The notes beneath the pieces were generated by a model, which ran no database searches, was not told the DNA's origin, and worked only from the letters and a program-made list of their open reading frames with translations. From Planctomycetia bacterium (GTDB lineage Bacteria; Planctomycetota; Planctomycetia; Gemmatales; HRBIN36): DNA of 64,000 nucleotides. Position numbers and translations under genes: made by a program. This document shows, one piece after another, positions 7,341 through 17,100 of the stretch (its first letter is position 1; each line of letters opens with the position of its first letter). Location: positions 1 to 64,000 of the forward strand of contig JAEUIE010000010.1 of assembly GCA_016795155.1 (NCBI GenBank). Direction: 5' to 3'.

Positions 7341-9320
7341 ATGAAACTTCATCGTAGACTTCTCGTCTTATGCCTGTTCACAGGGGCATCGGTATTACTG
7401 GCAGCCAGTGGGCAGGAACCTGCTCCACCGGTGCCACCGGCTAAACCTCCGGTCGATGCCCCGGCGGAATTGCCTAAGGGAATGCAGGTAGAAAACCGTG
7501 GGCCGGTGCATGAAGCTTTTGCCAACCCCGGTGCCAGCGTGCGCGGGGCAGCAGATACATCTTTTGCACCGAAAGCACCGCCTCCACCCGTTCCTGAATT
7601 GCCGCCTGAGGAAAAACCTTCAGGCGATAATGTTTCCTGGATTGGTGGTTACTGGCAATGGGATGTCGAGAAGAAAGACTTCATCTGGGTCTCCGGTTTC
7701 TGGCGTAACACCCCTCCAGGCCGAGTCTGGTCACCGGGTGAATGGAAAGTGGAGAATGGCCAGCACCGCTATATCCCCGGCTACTGGAAACCGAGCAACG
7801 AAAACAGTTGGCGAGTTGATTTGCCTGAACCACCCAAGTCGGTGGAAGAAGGTCCGAATGTTCCAGCACCACACGGTGATGCCATCTGGATTCCGGGGCA
7901 CTGGGTCTTCCGCGATGAAAAGTATGTCTGGCAGCCTGGCTACTGGGGTGAAGTCGAAAACAACATGCTCTGGAACCCCGGGCAGTACAACTACACCGGC
8001 AACGGTTATCGCTATGTGCCGGGCTACTGGGATTATTGTTTCGAAGACCGTGGCTTGCTCTATGCTCCTGTTTATTTCACTGAACCACTATGGTTGACAC
8101 CTGGCTGGCGATTCTGCCCGACCTTCGGCATCAACATTGGCTTCGGCGGCGGATGGGGCTGTGGCTACGGTGGATTCTACAACAACCTCTTCATCGGACC
8201 GGGGTATGGCAGTTTCTGGTTTGGCAACTTCGGTGGACCACTCTGGTGGGGCGTCGGCTATCGGCCCTGGTGCTGGACTGGCGGTCGTGGGTATTACAAC
8301 AACTGTTTCCGGCAATACTGCTGGCTTAACCGAGGTAATCCAGGCTGGCGAAACAATATTCAGCAGAATTTTGCTGCCCGCAGCCTGGGGGTAATTCCCG
8401 GCCCAGGCCGACAACTCAACCAGACAGCACTGGGACGCAATGTTGCAGGCAGAACCGGAGTCAACCAAACGACTGTGAATAATGCCACGAATCTGGTTAG
8501 CCGGATTGGCGGCGAACGTGCCGGGCAGCAATTCAACGACCGGCTGCAGCGTGGCCGGGCCATTCAGGATGTCAACCAGGCCTTGAAGCAGACCAGCAGC
8601 AATACTGTGGTGCAGCCTGCGAAAAATGTGTTGCGGAATCAGGAAGTTGCCCGCAATCTGCCTTCGCCGGATAGTGTTCGGAAAACTCCTGGGGCAGCTT
8701 CTGCAAATCGAGCCAACACCACTGGAGATTTAAGCTCCGCCATTCGTTCAGCAGCGCTCAATCGCAATGCAGGCGATATCGCCAGGAACCCGACTACTAC
8801 TGCACGGCTTCCTTCGAGTCGACCCAGCCTGGCGGGCAATTCTGAATCGGTTTTGCGAAGCCAGATTAACAGTGCTATTCGCAATGCCCCTGCAGATCAA
8901 CTAAGCCGAGGCAGCGTGAGCCGATCTTCAGATGGTTTACGCTCTACGGGCGATGCGGGCCGTGGTGTGGGAGATACCATCCGACGCTCTTCGTCCAGCT
9001 TTGATGGTATTCGTGATTCAGCACGTTCGCTTGACAGCTCCATGTCCCGTTCCTCACGCTCGGTTCCCGATACAGGCCGCTCGATGTTGCCACCAAGTGG
9101 AGGCAGCTCCAGCACACGTAACATGCTTCCCTCCACGGGCAGCAGTCGGGGCAGTTTTAATCCCGGATCATCCGGCAGTATTGGCCGCGGCAGCATGGGC
9201 GGCAGCAGCATGGGAGGTTCTCGCGGTGGCTTCGGTGGGGGCAGCATGGGTGGCTCGCGAGGCGGCTTCGGCGGCGGTGGTGGCGGCGGAGCACGTGGAG
9301 GCGGGGGCGGCAAACGATAA
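7341..9320 (+). CDS. YXWXXGXW-repeat secreted protein with Ser/Gly-rich tail
   Basis: The start is the ATG after GGGGGCATTC, giving a signal peptide (MKLHRRLLVLCLFTGASVLLAASG). A proline-rich stretch is followed by six or so short repeats of the type GGYWQWD, SGFWRNTPPGRVWSPGEW, PGYWKPSN, PGHWVFRDEKYVWQPGYW and PGYWDYC. These are the planctomycete YXWXXGXW repeats. A Gly/Trp/Tyr-rich zone (about residues 250-340) comes next, then a long Asn/Ser/Arg-rich region and a terminal tract of GSMGGSRGGFGGG repeats. No enzyme motif is present. It is probably a cell-surface or wall-associated structural protein. Function inside the family is not established. Confidence 0.85.
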   Translation: MKLHRRLLVLCLFTGASVLLAASGQEPAPPVPPAKPPVDAPAELPKGMQVENRGPVHEAFANPGASVRGAADTSFAPKAPPPPVPELPPEEKPSGDNVSWIGGYWQWDVEKKDFIWVSGFWRNTPPGRVWSPGEWKVENGQHRYIPGYWKPSNENSWRVDLPEPPKSVEEGPNVPAPHGDAIWIPGHWVFRDEKYVWQPGYWGEVENNMLWNPGQYNYTGNGYRYVPGYWDYCFEDRGLLYAPVYFTEPLWLTPGWRFCPTFGINIGFGGGWGCGYGGFYNNLFIGPGYGSFWFGNFGGPLWWGVGYRPWCWTGGRGYYNNCFRQYCWLNRGNPGWRNNIQQNFAARSLGVIPGPGRQLNQTALGRNVAGRTGVNQTTVNNATNLVSRIGGERAGQQFNDRLQRGRAIQDVNQALKQTSSNTVVQPAKNVLRNQEVARNLPSPDSVRKTPGAASANRANTTGDLSSAIRSAALNRNAGDIARNPTTTARLPSSRPSLAGNSESVLRSQINSAIRNAPADQLSRGSVSRSSDGLRSTGDAGRGVGDTIRRSSSSFDGIRDSARSLDSSMSRSSRSVPDTGRSMLPPSGGSSSTRNMLPSTGSSRGSFNPGSSGSIGRGSMGGSSMGGSRGGFGGGSMGGSRGGFGGGGGGGARGGGGGKR

Positions 9321-9331
9321 CCATTTCCTTT

Positions 9332-9366
9332 AACCCTCCCGGCATTCAACTACGGGAGGGTTCTTT
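9332..9366 (+). terminator. Terminator between convergent genes
   Basis: AACCCTCCCG and CGGGAGGGTT are separated by 11 bases and followed by CTTTGTTT. It sits between the ends of the YXWXXGXW gene and the minus-strand gene that stops at 9346, and may work in both directions. Confidence 0.75.
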
Positions 9367-11523
9367 GTTTCCCTCCAGACTGTCATTCAGGTGCAGGCCA
9401 ATTTCTGCCAGCTTCATGCGCAGTGCGTTGACTTGCGAAGCATGCACCAGCAAAACACTTGGCCCCAGTCGTTCCAGAATCAGGTTGCGTATCTCGGGCC
9501 ATTGCATCATACCATCGGCCTGCTGTTCACTTTCCGTTCGAAGAATGAGTACCTGTTCCAGTGGCACCTGATTCGTGCTGCGGTCTGACCAAAGCAGTCG
9601 AGCCGAGTGGGGCAGGGGCTGTCCGGTTCGCTGCCCAAACCAGTCGCTCAGAAAACGGAGGCTCAGCCCCTGTGTGCGAGCCTGATCGAGTGTCTGATAG
9701 GTAATGCGATAGAGCCTCTGATCATTGACTACTGAAGGCTGGGTGAAGCGAAGCAGTTCGGTTTCGAGCAACAGATCGGCCCGTGCCGGGTCCACCGTCA
9801 GCGTCACACCATCTTCTGCAACATTGACACACTGCGTGGGGGGCAGGGTGTAATCGCGTGTGCCCAGTGTGCGAAAATGGCGGTAATCGAGATCATCTTC
9901 CTGCTCGATGAGCAGATAACGATCCGCCAGCACCACACCTTGGAAGCCGCGTGCCAGCGCTTCATCGAGATCAGCCTTGGTGAGAAATTCGAGCAGGTTG
10001 ACACCCTGGTACACGGTCAACCTGTCGCGCTTGGCGGCCCAGGTACGCAATGCCTCCACCACATTTCCCGGCGGTGGATGCACACTATGCTGGTCCAGCA
10101 GCGAGCTGATTGATTCAAAGCTGTCGCCTACCTCCATGCCCCGGTGGACACTGTGCTGATCGAGTGTCAGCATGCAGGCGGTGCCCTGCGTTTTCCAGGT
10201 AGCAGCCTGGCTGAGCAGGGCAATCATCTTTGGATTCAGACCTTGCCTGTAGGCTACCATCTCCATGTTGGGTTGAATGAGCAACGTCTTGGGGAACTCT
10301 TGAACAGCAAGTGGTTCCTTCGTGCTGAGTACTGCTCGCCCTGCCTGTGACAGGCGGACGGCATGTTTGCCTGGTTCCAACTCGCAGCTTTGCACCAGCC
10401 GCAGCGGGTAGAGAATGCCCAGCAGTAACGTCTGCACGGCATCAGCCAGTTCAGGCGGATGTTCCAAAGGCGACCAGTAGCAATGATGCTTCACCAGCCA
10501 AGCTGCAAGATCAGCCGGAGTTGTCCATTGGCCCGGCTCCAGCCGCTGCAGTAAGCCGAGCACGACGATGAACGCAGACGACCAGGGATGGGCACCCGCA
10601 GAGACGCCGCACCAGCCATCTGTCACAGACCAGGAATGCAATTCGCTCCACACGCTTACCATGTGGGTTAATGCGGGTTTCCAGCCCTGCAGCCAACTAA
10701 CAGGATAACGGGATCGCTTGACCTGAAGATCATCCAGTTCGAGCAGGCCCAGTCCCAGCCCCAGAGCAACCACGGCATGCCCCTGCTGGGGTAAAGTCAC
10801 TGCTAGATCGGCAACAGACTGATTGAGAAGGGCATCTTCCATCAGGCGATCATGGTCACGTTTGAAGAATGCTCCCTGTTGCGTGAGCCGGGCGGGTGCA
10901 TCATGCAGACTTTGCCAGGCTGCACCCAGTCGAAGAAACCAGTCCAGCCCATCGGCTTCCCGTGGAGTCCCGGGTGGTGTTGTTGAAAGTGTTGACAGTT
11001 CTGGCAGCGATTTCCAATACCCTGCTGCTCGAGACAGAATCTCGGGATCGATCAGGATGCGAAACTGGTGTTTTTCTCCCTGACCGAGCCATTCTTCAAA
11101 ACTGCTGATGCGGCTACGCTCTGCAGAAGGGGCTGCAATCACCATGCCTTGCAGGAACAGTTCCTCGACAACTTTCAACCCATCGCTGGTTGCCTGTGCT
11201 CCATCATCCTTGAGGCAACTGACCAGTTCGAGAAGAGTCCCCATTCGCCAGGTATGACGTTTGCCGAGGTGTAACAGGGACAAAAGGGTACGAGCGCTTT
11301 CCGACAGTTCACGTAGGCGACGATCCACCTGAGGCGGATTCTGTGGCCAGGCAATCAGCTTCTGCCTGAGTTCAACGAGTGGCAGTTTCTGGCGCGGCTT
11401 GATGGCCTCCGACGCCACCTTGCGGAGCAACGCTTCAGAATAGCCTTCCCAGGCCAGGGCCACTGCAGCAGTGTCCCAGCCTGTGTCACTGGTCAGCAGA
11501 TCGTTCAGAGGATGACTCCCCAA
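9346..11523 (-). CDS. Helicase_C_3 (XPB/Ssl2-like) domain protein without a helicase core
   Basis: The protein has 725 residues from a TTG start; no better ATG lies near it. The N-terminal half is helical (SEALLRKVASEAIKPRQKLPLVELRQKL). The region LLIQPNMEMVAYRQGL...LDQHSVHPPPGNVVEALRTWAAKRDRLTVYQGVNLLEF resembles the Helicase_C_3 domain (Pfam PF13625), found in proteins related to the N-terminal part of bacterial XPB. No Walker A or DEAD/DEAH box is present, so it is not a helicase by itself. A role in DNA repair or transcription coupling is only a guess. The heptad LDQHSVH occurs twice, 28 residues apart. Confidence 0.65.
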   Translation of the reverse strand: MGSHPLNDLLTSDTGWDTAAVALAWEGYSEALLRKVASEAIKPRQKLPLVELRQKLIAWPQNPPQVDRRLRELSESARTLLSLLHLGKRHTWRMGTLLELVSCLKDDGAQATSDGLKVVEELFLQGMVIAAPSAERSRISSFEEWLGQGEKHQFRILIDPEILSRAAGYWKSLPELSTLSTTPPGTPREADGLDWFLRLGAAWQSLHDAPARLTQQGAFFKRDHDRLMEDALLNQSVADLAVTLPQQGHAVVALGLGLGLLELDDLQVKRSRYPVSWLQGWKPALTHMVSVWSELHSWSVTDGWCGVSAGAHPWSSAFIVVLGLLQRLEPGQWTTPADLAAWLVKHHCYWSPLEHPPELADAVQTLLLGILYPLRLVQSCELEPGKHAVRLSQAGRAVLSTKEPLAVQEFPKTLLIQPNMEMVAYRQGLNPKMIALLSQAATWKTQGTACMLTLDQHSVHRGMEVGDSFESISSLLDQHSVHPPPGNVVEALRTWAAKRDRLTVYQGVNLLEFLTKADLDEALARGFQGVVLADRYLLIEQEDDLDYRHFRTLGTRDYTLPPTQCVNVAEDGVTLTVDPARADLLLETELLRFTQPSVVNDQRLYRITYQTLDQARTQGLSLRFLSDWFGQRTGQPLPHSARLLWSDRSTNQVPLEQVLILRTESEQQADGMMQWPEIRNLILERLGPSVLLVHASQVNALRMKLAEIGLHLNDSLEGNKEPSRS

Positions 11524-11525
11524 AA

Positions 11526-11559
11526 GCTATCAGCTGTCAGCTATCTGCTGTCAGCTATT
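11526..11559. repeat. Short degenerate tandem repeat (AGCTATC/AGCTGTC units)
   Basis: Units of AGCTATC, AGCTGTC and TGCTGTC repeat about five times just upstream of the helicase-like gene. The same units recur at 25197-25228 after glnA. They look like a low-order intergenic repeat rather than a regulatory site. Confidence 0.5.
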
Positions 11560-11636
11560 TGGTAATCAGTTAATGTATGTCCGCAACAGTTGATTTTCTC
11601 TACATCCATCAGCTTTATTACCGATAGCTCCCTTTT

Positions 11637-12506
11637 CTACCCCGCCAGCCGCAGTGCCTGGGCTTCGCGCCAGGCGACAATGCTCACACCATAACGATCT
11701 GCCATATCGATGACTGCTTCCCGATCCAGCACAATGGTCTTGCCTGCTTCGATAGCCAGCGTGGTTGCACCGGCTTGAATCACCTGATCAATGGTATAGA
11801 GGCCAATGGTGGGAACATCAAAACGCATATCCTGCTGAGGCTTGGCAACTTTCACCACGGTGAAACCACCTGCCGGGCACAAGTCTCCAGCACGTTTGAT
11901 GCAGGCATCGGTGCCTTCGATGGCTTCAATCGCCAGTACTGCTTTTTCCTTGACACACACGCTTTGACCGATATCCAGGCGGCCCATTTCCTTGGCCATT
12001 TCCCAGCCGAAGGAAATGTCTGCCATTTCACGTGCCGTGGGCTGTCGGCGAGTCAACACACCTTCGGGTGCCAGCAGATCGGGATAGAAATCGAGGGCGG
12101 AGCCGAACTCCATGCCATCCCGTTTGAATTCAGCGATCATGGCGAGTAACAAGGTATCGTCCTTTCTGTCTCGCAGCGAACGGTTGTACCAGAAACGGAT
12201 GCAGCGCAGGTCAGGCACCAGGCTGAGTATTCGCCACGGGGCAAAGAGCACCTTGTGCTTGTGAATCTTGCCGCACATGACAATCTTCTTGCACCCGGCC
12301 TGCTTGAACAGGCGGATGATGCGGCCCAGCTTGGCTACACCAGCCCAGGCAAAGTCATCGACCTGCTGAGCCAACTGTGGATCTGCTTCATGCTTGATGC
12401 CGACGCAGAATACTGGTGTACCCAGGGAGCGTGCCTTTTCCGCCACCACCAGCGGAAAGCGTCCCCAGCCTGCCAGTAATCCTAATGGTGCATTACTGCG
12501 TTGCAT
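11637..12506 (-). CDS. lpxI: UDP-2,3-diacylglucosamine pyrophosphatase LpxI
   Basis: The product cleaves UDP-2,3-diacylglucosamine to lipid X and UMP in lipid A synthesis; LpxI is the alternative to LpxH. The N-terminal GLLAGWGRFPLVVAEKARSLG and the C-terminal block GGFTVVKVAKPQQDMRFDVPTIGLYTIDQVIQAGATTLAIEAGKTIVLD are characteristic of the DUF1009/LpxI family, whose catalytic Asp lies in the DMRFDVP motif. The length of 289 residues is typical. The start lies three bases after the lpxD stop, so the two form an operon with lpxD first. The pair implies that the organism makes lipid A. Confidence 0.93.
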   Translation of the reverse strand: MQRSNAPLGLLAGWGRFPLVVAEKARSLGTPVFCVGIKHEADPQLAQQVDDFAWAGVAKLGRIIRLFKQAGCKKIVMCGKIHKHKVLFAPWRILSLVPDLRCIRFWYNRSLRDRKDDTLLLAMIAEFKRDGMEFGSALDFYPDLLAPEGVLTRRQPTAREMADISFGWEMAKEMGRLDIGQSVCVKEKAVLAIEAIEGTDACIKRAGDLCPAGGFTVVKVAKPQQDMRFDVPTIGLYTIDQVIQAGATTLAIEAGKTIVLDREAVIDMADRYGVSIVAWREAQALRLAG

Positions 12507-12509
12507 GAC

Positions 12510-13544
12510 TTACCCCGTCATGCCCAAATGCTGTTTGATTTTGCGGACATCCTGCCGGAGTTCGGGCAGCTTATCCAGGCTGAGCAGAATGACCTTGGCA
12601 TCTCGCTCGGGCCTTGCTGGTGCACCGAGCACTCGTGTCTTGGCAGGAATATCGCTGGGCACACCGGCCTGGGCGCCGAGAACCGCCTGATCGCCAATGT
12701 GAACATGATCCGCCACGCCGACCTGGCCAGCGATCACCACATAGTCGCCGGTAGTGCTGGAGCCGCCGATACCCACCTGGCTGACGAGCAGGTTATGCTT
12801 GCCGATGCGACAGTTGTGGCCGATCTGCACCAGGTTATCGATCTTGGTGCCTTGTCCCACACGGGTTGGTTCAAAGGTGCCTCGATCAATCATGCTGCCT
12901 GCACCTACTTCCACATCGTCGGCCAGTTCCACACCGGCGAGTTGCGGAATCTTGACATGTTTGCCTTTATCGAGACGGTAGCCAAACCCATCCGCACCAA
13001 TGACAGCATGCGAGTGAAGGATAACGCGATGCCCCAGTGTGCAGCCATCATACACCACAGCCTGTGGATAGAGGATGCAGTCATCACCCACTTTGCACTG
13101 CCTGCCGATGGTGACACCCGGATGGAGTTTGCATCGGTCGCCGATGATGCTCCCTGCACCCACGACGGCATACGGCCCGATGTAACAGCCTTCACCAATC
13201 TGGGCAGTGGGATCGATGACCGCACGCGGATCGATGCTGCATTCCAAGGCAGGCAACTCAGGATGGAAGTGCTGGTAGATTTTCAGAAAGGCAGAAAAGG
13301 GATCAGCCACTTCGATGACAGGCAGATCGTTGTGCCTGACGCCCGGCTTGGCCAGCAAGGCTGCAGCGCGCGTCTGGGCCAGGTTGCGCTGTTGGCGGTC
13401 ATCGGCAACAAAAGAGATATCGTGTTCACCAGCATCGAGCAGTGCCCGAGCACCGGTGATAGGCGTTTCCGCCGGGCCGATGAGTGTGCCGCCAACCATC
13501 TCGGCAATCTGGCTGATGCGCAGTAAAGGGAGTATCGTCGCCAT
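12510..13544 (-). CDS. lpxD: UDP-3-O-acylglucosamine N-acyltransferase LpxD
   Basis: The product adds the N-linked hydroxyacyl chain in the third step of lipid A synthesis. The ATG at 13542-13544 has an AGGA site seven bases upstream and gives 344 residues, the normal size. An N-terminal uridine-binding region (LRISQIAEMVGGTLIGPAETPI) is followed by a left-handed beta-helix of hexapeptide repeats (IGEGCYIGPYAVVGAGSIIG and onward). The catalytic His lies in LVQIGHNCRIG. The C-terminal helix (LDKLPELRQDVRKIKQHLG) is also as expected. lpxI follows directly. Confidence 0.95.
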   Translation of the reverse strand: MATILPLLRISQIAEMVGGTLIGPAETPITGARALLDAGEHDISFVADDRQQRNLAQTRAAALLAKPGVRHNDLPVIEVADPFSAFLKIYQHFHPELPALECSIDPRAVIDPTAQIGEGCYIGPYAVVGAGSIIGDRCKLHPGVTIGRQCKVGDDCILYPQAVVYDGCTLGHRVILHSHAVIGADGFGYRLDKGKHVKIPQLAGVELADDVEVGAGSMIDRGTFEPTRVGQGTKIDNLVQIGHNCRIGKHNLLVSQVGIGGSSTTGDYVVIAGQVGVADHVHIGDQAVLGAQAGVPSDIPAKTRVLGAPARPERDAKVILLSLDKLPELRQDVRKIKQHLGMTG

Positions 13545-13720
13545 GGGCACATCCTTTCGCCCTGGTGTGGAAGAAAATGTCGATGAATCGTGCCTTAGCC
13601 TAAACCAAGGAGAGAAAAGGGGCAAGGGGAACTGGCTGTACCCTCAACAAAGTGCCCAATAGGTTATGCTTTAAGAGGTGTGTTAGCCCGGATGCACAAA
13701 CGATCTGAGGGTACACAGCC

Positions 13721-14147
13721 ATGAAACCAAAAAGTGATCAAGACCCAAGCGGAGTACGAAGCTGCGATGGCGCGCGTCGAAGAAATTTTCGATGCCAAGC
13801 CAGGCACACCGAAAGGTGATGAACTTGAACTGCTCTTGCTACTGGTGGATAGTTACGAAGAGAAAGCTTTTCCCATCAACCTACCCGATCCTGTTACAGC
13901 CATCCGCTTTCGCATGAATCAGCAGAATCTGAAAGCGAAAGATCTCGTTCCGTTTCTGGGCAGCAAGTGCAAGGTCTCGGAAGTGCTGCATGGCCAGCGT
14001 GATCTGAGCCTGACTATGATCCGTAAACTGGTAAACGGTCTGGGAATACCGGCTGAAGTGCTGTTGCAGGAAACAGCCGGGAAACTTGAATCAAGGAAGC
14101 AAGTGAAGTCAAGCAAATGCCGAGCAACTACGACTGCTCGGCGATGA
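13721..14147 (+). CDS. HigA-like antitoxin / XRE regulator, apparent frameshift near the start
   Basis: The body matches chromosomal HigA-type antitoxins: KTQAEYEAAMARVEEIFDAKPGTPKGDELELLLLLVDSYEEK, then PVTAIRFRMNQQNLKAKDLVPFLGSKCKVSEVLHGQRDLSL, the helix-turn-helix. An ATG at 13721 has a GAGGG site nine bases upstream, but its frame is lost after MKPK because the A run at 13729-13733 has five A. With four A it would read MKPKVIKTQAEYEAAM, as expected for the family. The open frame starts only at a GTG at 13734, with no ribosome site. So this is either a one-base insertion in the genome or a sequence error. No HigB toxin gene is adjacent. Confidence 0.7.
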
Positions 14148-14166
14148 AGACTTTGCCTTTCAGTGA

Positions 14167-17100
14167 TCACCGCTTCGGCTGATTCCGCTTCTCCGTGAAC
14201 CGCTGATAGGATGAGGAAAGCTCATCGGGTACATCGGTTGCGGGGTCGATGATCTGCTCGGTGGTGCGACGGCCGCTGGTCAGTGTTTTGCCCGGTCCCT
14301 GATCGGATTGCTTGCCAGTACCTCGCACGCGCTGCAGTTGCTGGTTCTGCACCATCTTGAGCGCTTCTTCTTTCGTGAGATTCAGTTCCTTCATCTTGTC
14401 CGCCAGTTTGCGGTCGATGTCGCCTCGCTTGAGTTTCTCTGCCAGGCTATCGAGCGCCAGTTCTCGCTTGCGGGCAGCTTCCTGGTCGACTTCCTGCCCT
14501 TTCTGATCATCCTTGGCCGCAGCAGGCTTGGCATTGAAGTTCGATTTCTCGGGTGCACGGTTATCCTTGGAAACCTGTTCGAGAATCTTGCTCAGATCAC
14601 CTTTGTCCTGCGGATCGGTGCCTTGGCCACTGCCAGGCATGCCTTTATCTTTGCTGGTTTTCTCGCTGGGTTTGTCTCCCTGTTTATCGCCCTGTTTTTC
14701 GCCAGGCTGTTCAGCGGATTTATCACCTTGCTTTTCGTTCATATCTCCCTTGTCGCCCTTTTCGCTGCCTTGCTTATCGCCAGCCTGTTTATCACCCTTC
14801 TCGTTGGCTTGCTTATCTCCCTTTTCACTACCCTGCTTGTCACCCTTTTCGTTCTTGTCCCGAGACTCTTTGTCACCTTTTTCGTTCTTGTCTCCAGACT
14901 GTTTCTCTGATGCTTGTTCGCCGGTCTGCTTATCGCCCTTCTCGTTGGCTTGCTTATCTTCCTTTTCATTACCCTGCTTGTCACTCTTTTCGTTCTTGTC
15001 CCGAGACTCTTTGTCACCTTTCTCGTTCTTGTCACCAGACTGTTTCTCGGACGATTGTTCGCCGGTCTGCTTGTCACCCTTCTCGTTGGCCTGTTTATCG
15101 CCTTTTTCACTGCCTTGCTTGTCACCTTTTTCGTTCTTATCACCAGACTGTTTCTCGGATGATTGTTCGCCACTCTGCTTATCGCCCTTCTCGTTAGCCT
15201 GCTTGTCACCCTTTTCACTGCCTTGCTTCTCGCTGGCTTGCTTGTCACCTTTTTCGTTCTTGTTACCGGATTGCTTATCTCCCTTGTCACCCTGCTTTTC
15301 GTTCATATCGCCCTTATCACCTGACTGTTTGTCACCTTTTTCGCTCTTGTCGCCAGACTGCTTCTCGGATGACTGTTCGCCACTCTGCTTATCGCCCTTC
15401 TCGTTAGCCTGCTTGTCACCCTTTTCACTGCCTTGCTTCTCGCTGGCTTGCTTGTCACCTTTTTCGTTCTTGTTACCGGATTGCTTATCTCCCTTTTCTC
15501 CCTGCTTTTCGTTCGAATCACCTTTATCGCCTGACTGCTTGTCAGACTTATCACCGGACTGCTTGTCACCTTTTTCGTTTTTGTTGCCGGATTGCTTATC
15601 TCCCTTTTCTCCCTGCTTTTCGTTCGAATCACCCTTATCACCTGACTGTTTGTCACCCTTTTCGCCAGTTTGCTTTTCCGACTTCTCGCCTGATTGCTTC
15701 TCGCCCTTCTCGCCAGACTGCTGGTTGCCTTTCTCTCCCGACTGTTTCTCGGATTTCTCACCCTGCTGTTTGTCACCCTTATCACCCTGCTGATCTTCAT
15801 TCTTCTCCTGCTGATTATTCTCCGGCTGCTGCTGTTCTCTTTCCTTCTTCTGCTGTTCGTGCTGCTGCTTCTGTTTATCAGCCTGCTTCTGCTGCTCGTT
15901 GCGTTGTTCCTGGTTGGCTTCACCCTTGAGCTTCAGTCGAATCAACTGCGATACCCCTACCTGGGCCACAGGCTCGGAGGTGTCAGCAGCTTCCACTACC
16001 ATTTCCACGATGGTGCCCGGCTTGAGCTGGATCGGCTTGGCATTTTCTGACTGGTTGTCGTACGTCAGCTTGCTGAGATCAAGCGTTAACAGGAAAGGAA
16101 CCGGCGGCGAGGTAAAGCCATTAGCTTTCTGCAGGTTCTTTTCCATGGGAGCCTTTCCCACGAAGTACAGATCGCGGCCATCCGATGTTTTCAATTTGAA
16201 CGAGACCTGCCCGACAGCTATATCATCATGGGCAATGCCCGAGACAGGCAGCACCGCATTGGCTTCCACTTCAAGCTCGTTCTGATCCTTGGCCAGCGTG
16301 GTGTCCTTGATCTTCTGGATTTCCACGCGCGGCGCCAGGTTGCTGGTCACTTCGAGAGGATACTTGGGAGACAATCCCGTCAAATTCTCCGGACTGACCA
16401 GTGCAAGCTGGTAAAAGAATTTTTGCTTCTTATCGTCCTTACTGACATAGCCGGGAATCAGTCGCAATGGCTCAGCCAGTGCCAGCCGGTTGTCATCCGA
16501 TTTGTTAACCGGCCGAACCAGCTTGATCGTCTGTCTGCGGTTGGCAATGATGCGGCCATCATCTGCCATCTGTTCTTCAATCACTTCGAGTTCGCCGGAA
16601 GCAGCAGGGCGATCTGCGGTAACTTCCAGGTCGACTACGGTATCCTGAATGGCACGAATAGGACCCATGCCCTGAATCGTTGGCCGTCGTTTGGTGTACG
16701 CAGGATAATTCAGCTTCACTTCCAGGTCGCTGACCGATGGTGGCACGCGTGAGACCACCACGAGCTTGAACTTACGAGTCATGCCATCGTTGGCACGGAA
16801 CCAGAATTCAAAACCATCAACAGGGATATCGCTGCTGGAAAGGGCCACGCGCCACGGCTGGGAACTGTCGCCACTCTTATCCTGTCGAAGCGGCTTGACC
16901 ATAGGCAGTCTGTCGCCTGCAGCCTGCGATTCCATCACCACTTCTTCGGGTATCTTGCCGTGGGTCAGCACGCGGAATTCTACCGGCTGGCCTCGTTCCA
17001 CCATTACTTCCCGGATGGGCATGGTGCTGACATCTTCTTCGGGCACCGGTTCCTCTACCGGCTTGAGTACTTCCAAGCGGGTATGGGTGGGGATAATCGT

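Noticed and set aside
7076-7342. 88-codon minus-strand open frame upstream of the YXWXXGXW gene
   Set aside because: It runs through the palindrome at 7109-7175, has no ribosome site, and its composition looks random.
12501-13526. 341-residue frame antisense to lpxD
   Set aside because: It is a shadow of the hexapeptide-repeat gene; lpxD has its catalytic His and normal length.
14700-15785. Direct repeats that could look like a CRISPR array
   Set aside because: Units vary in length, keep a reading frame and code for protein; there are no equal-size unique spacers.
14513-15793. 426-residue Ser/Pro/Leu/Cys-rich open frame antisense to the repeat tract
   Set aside because: It is a by-product of the repeats read backward. 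The minus-strand reading joins membrane and coil domains on both sides, so it is the real gene.
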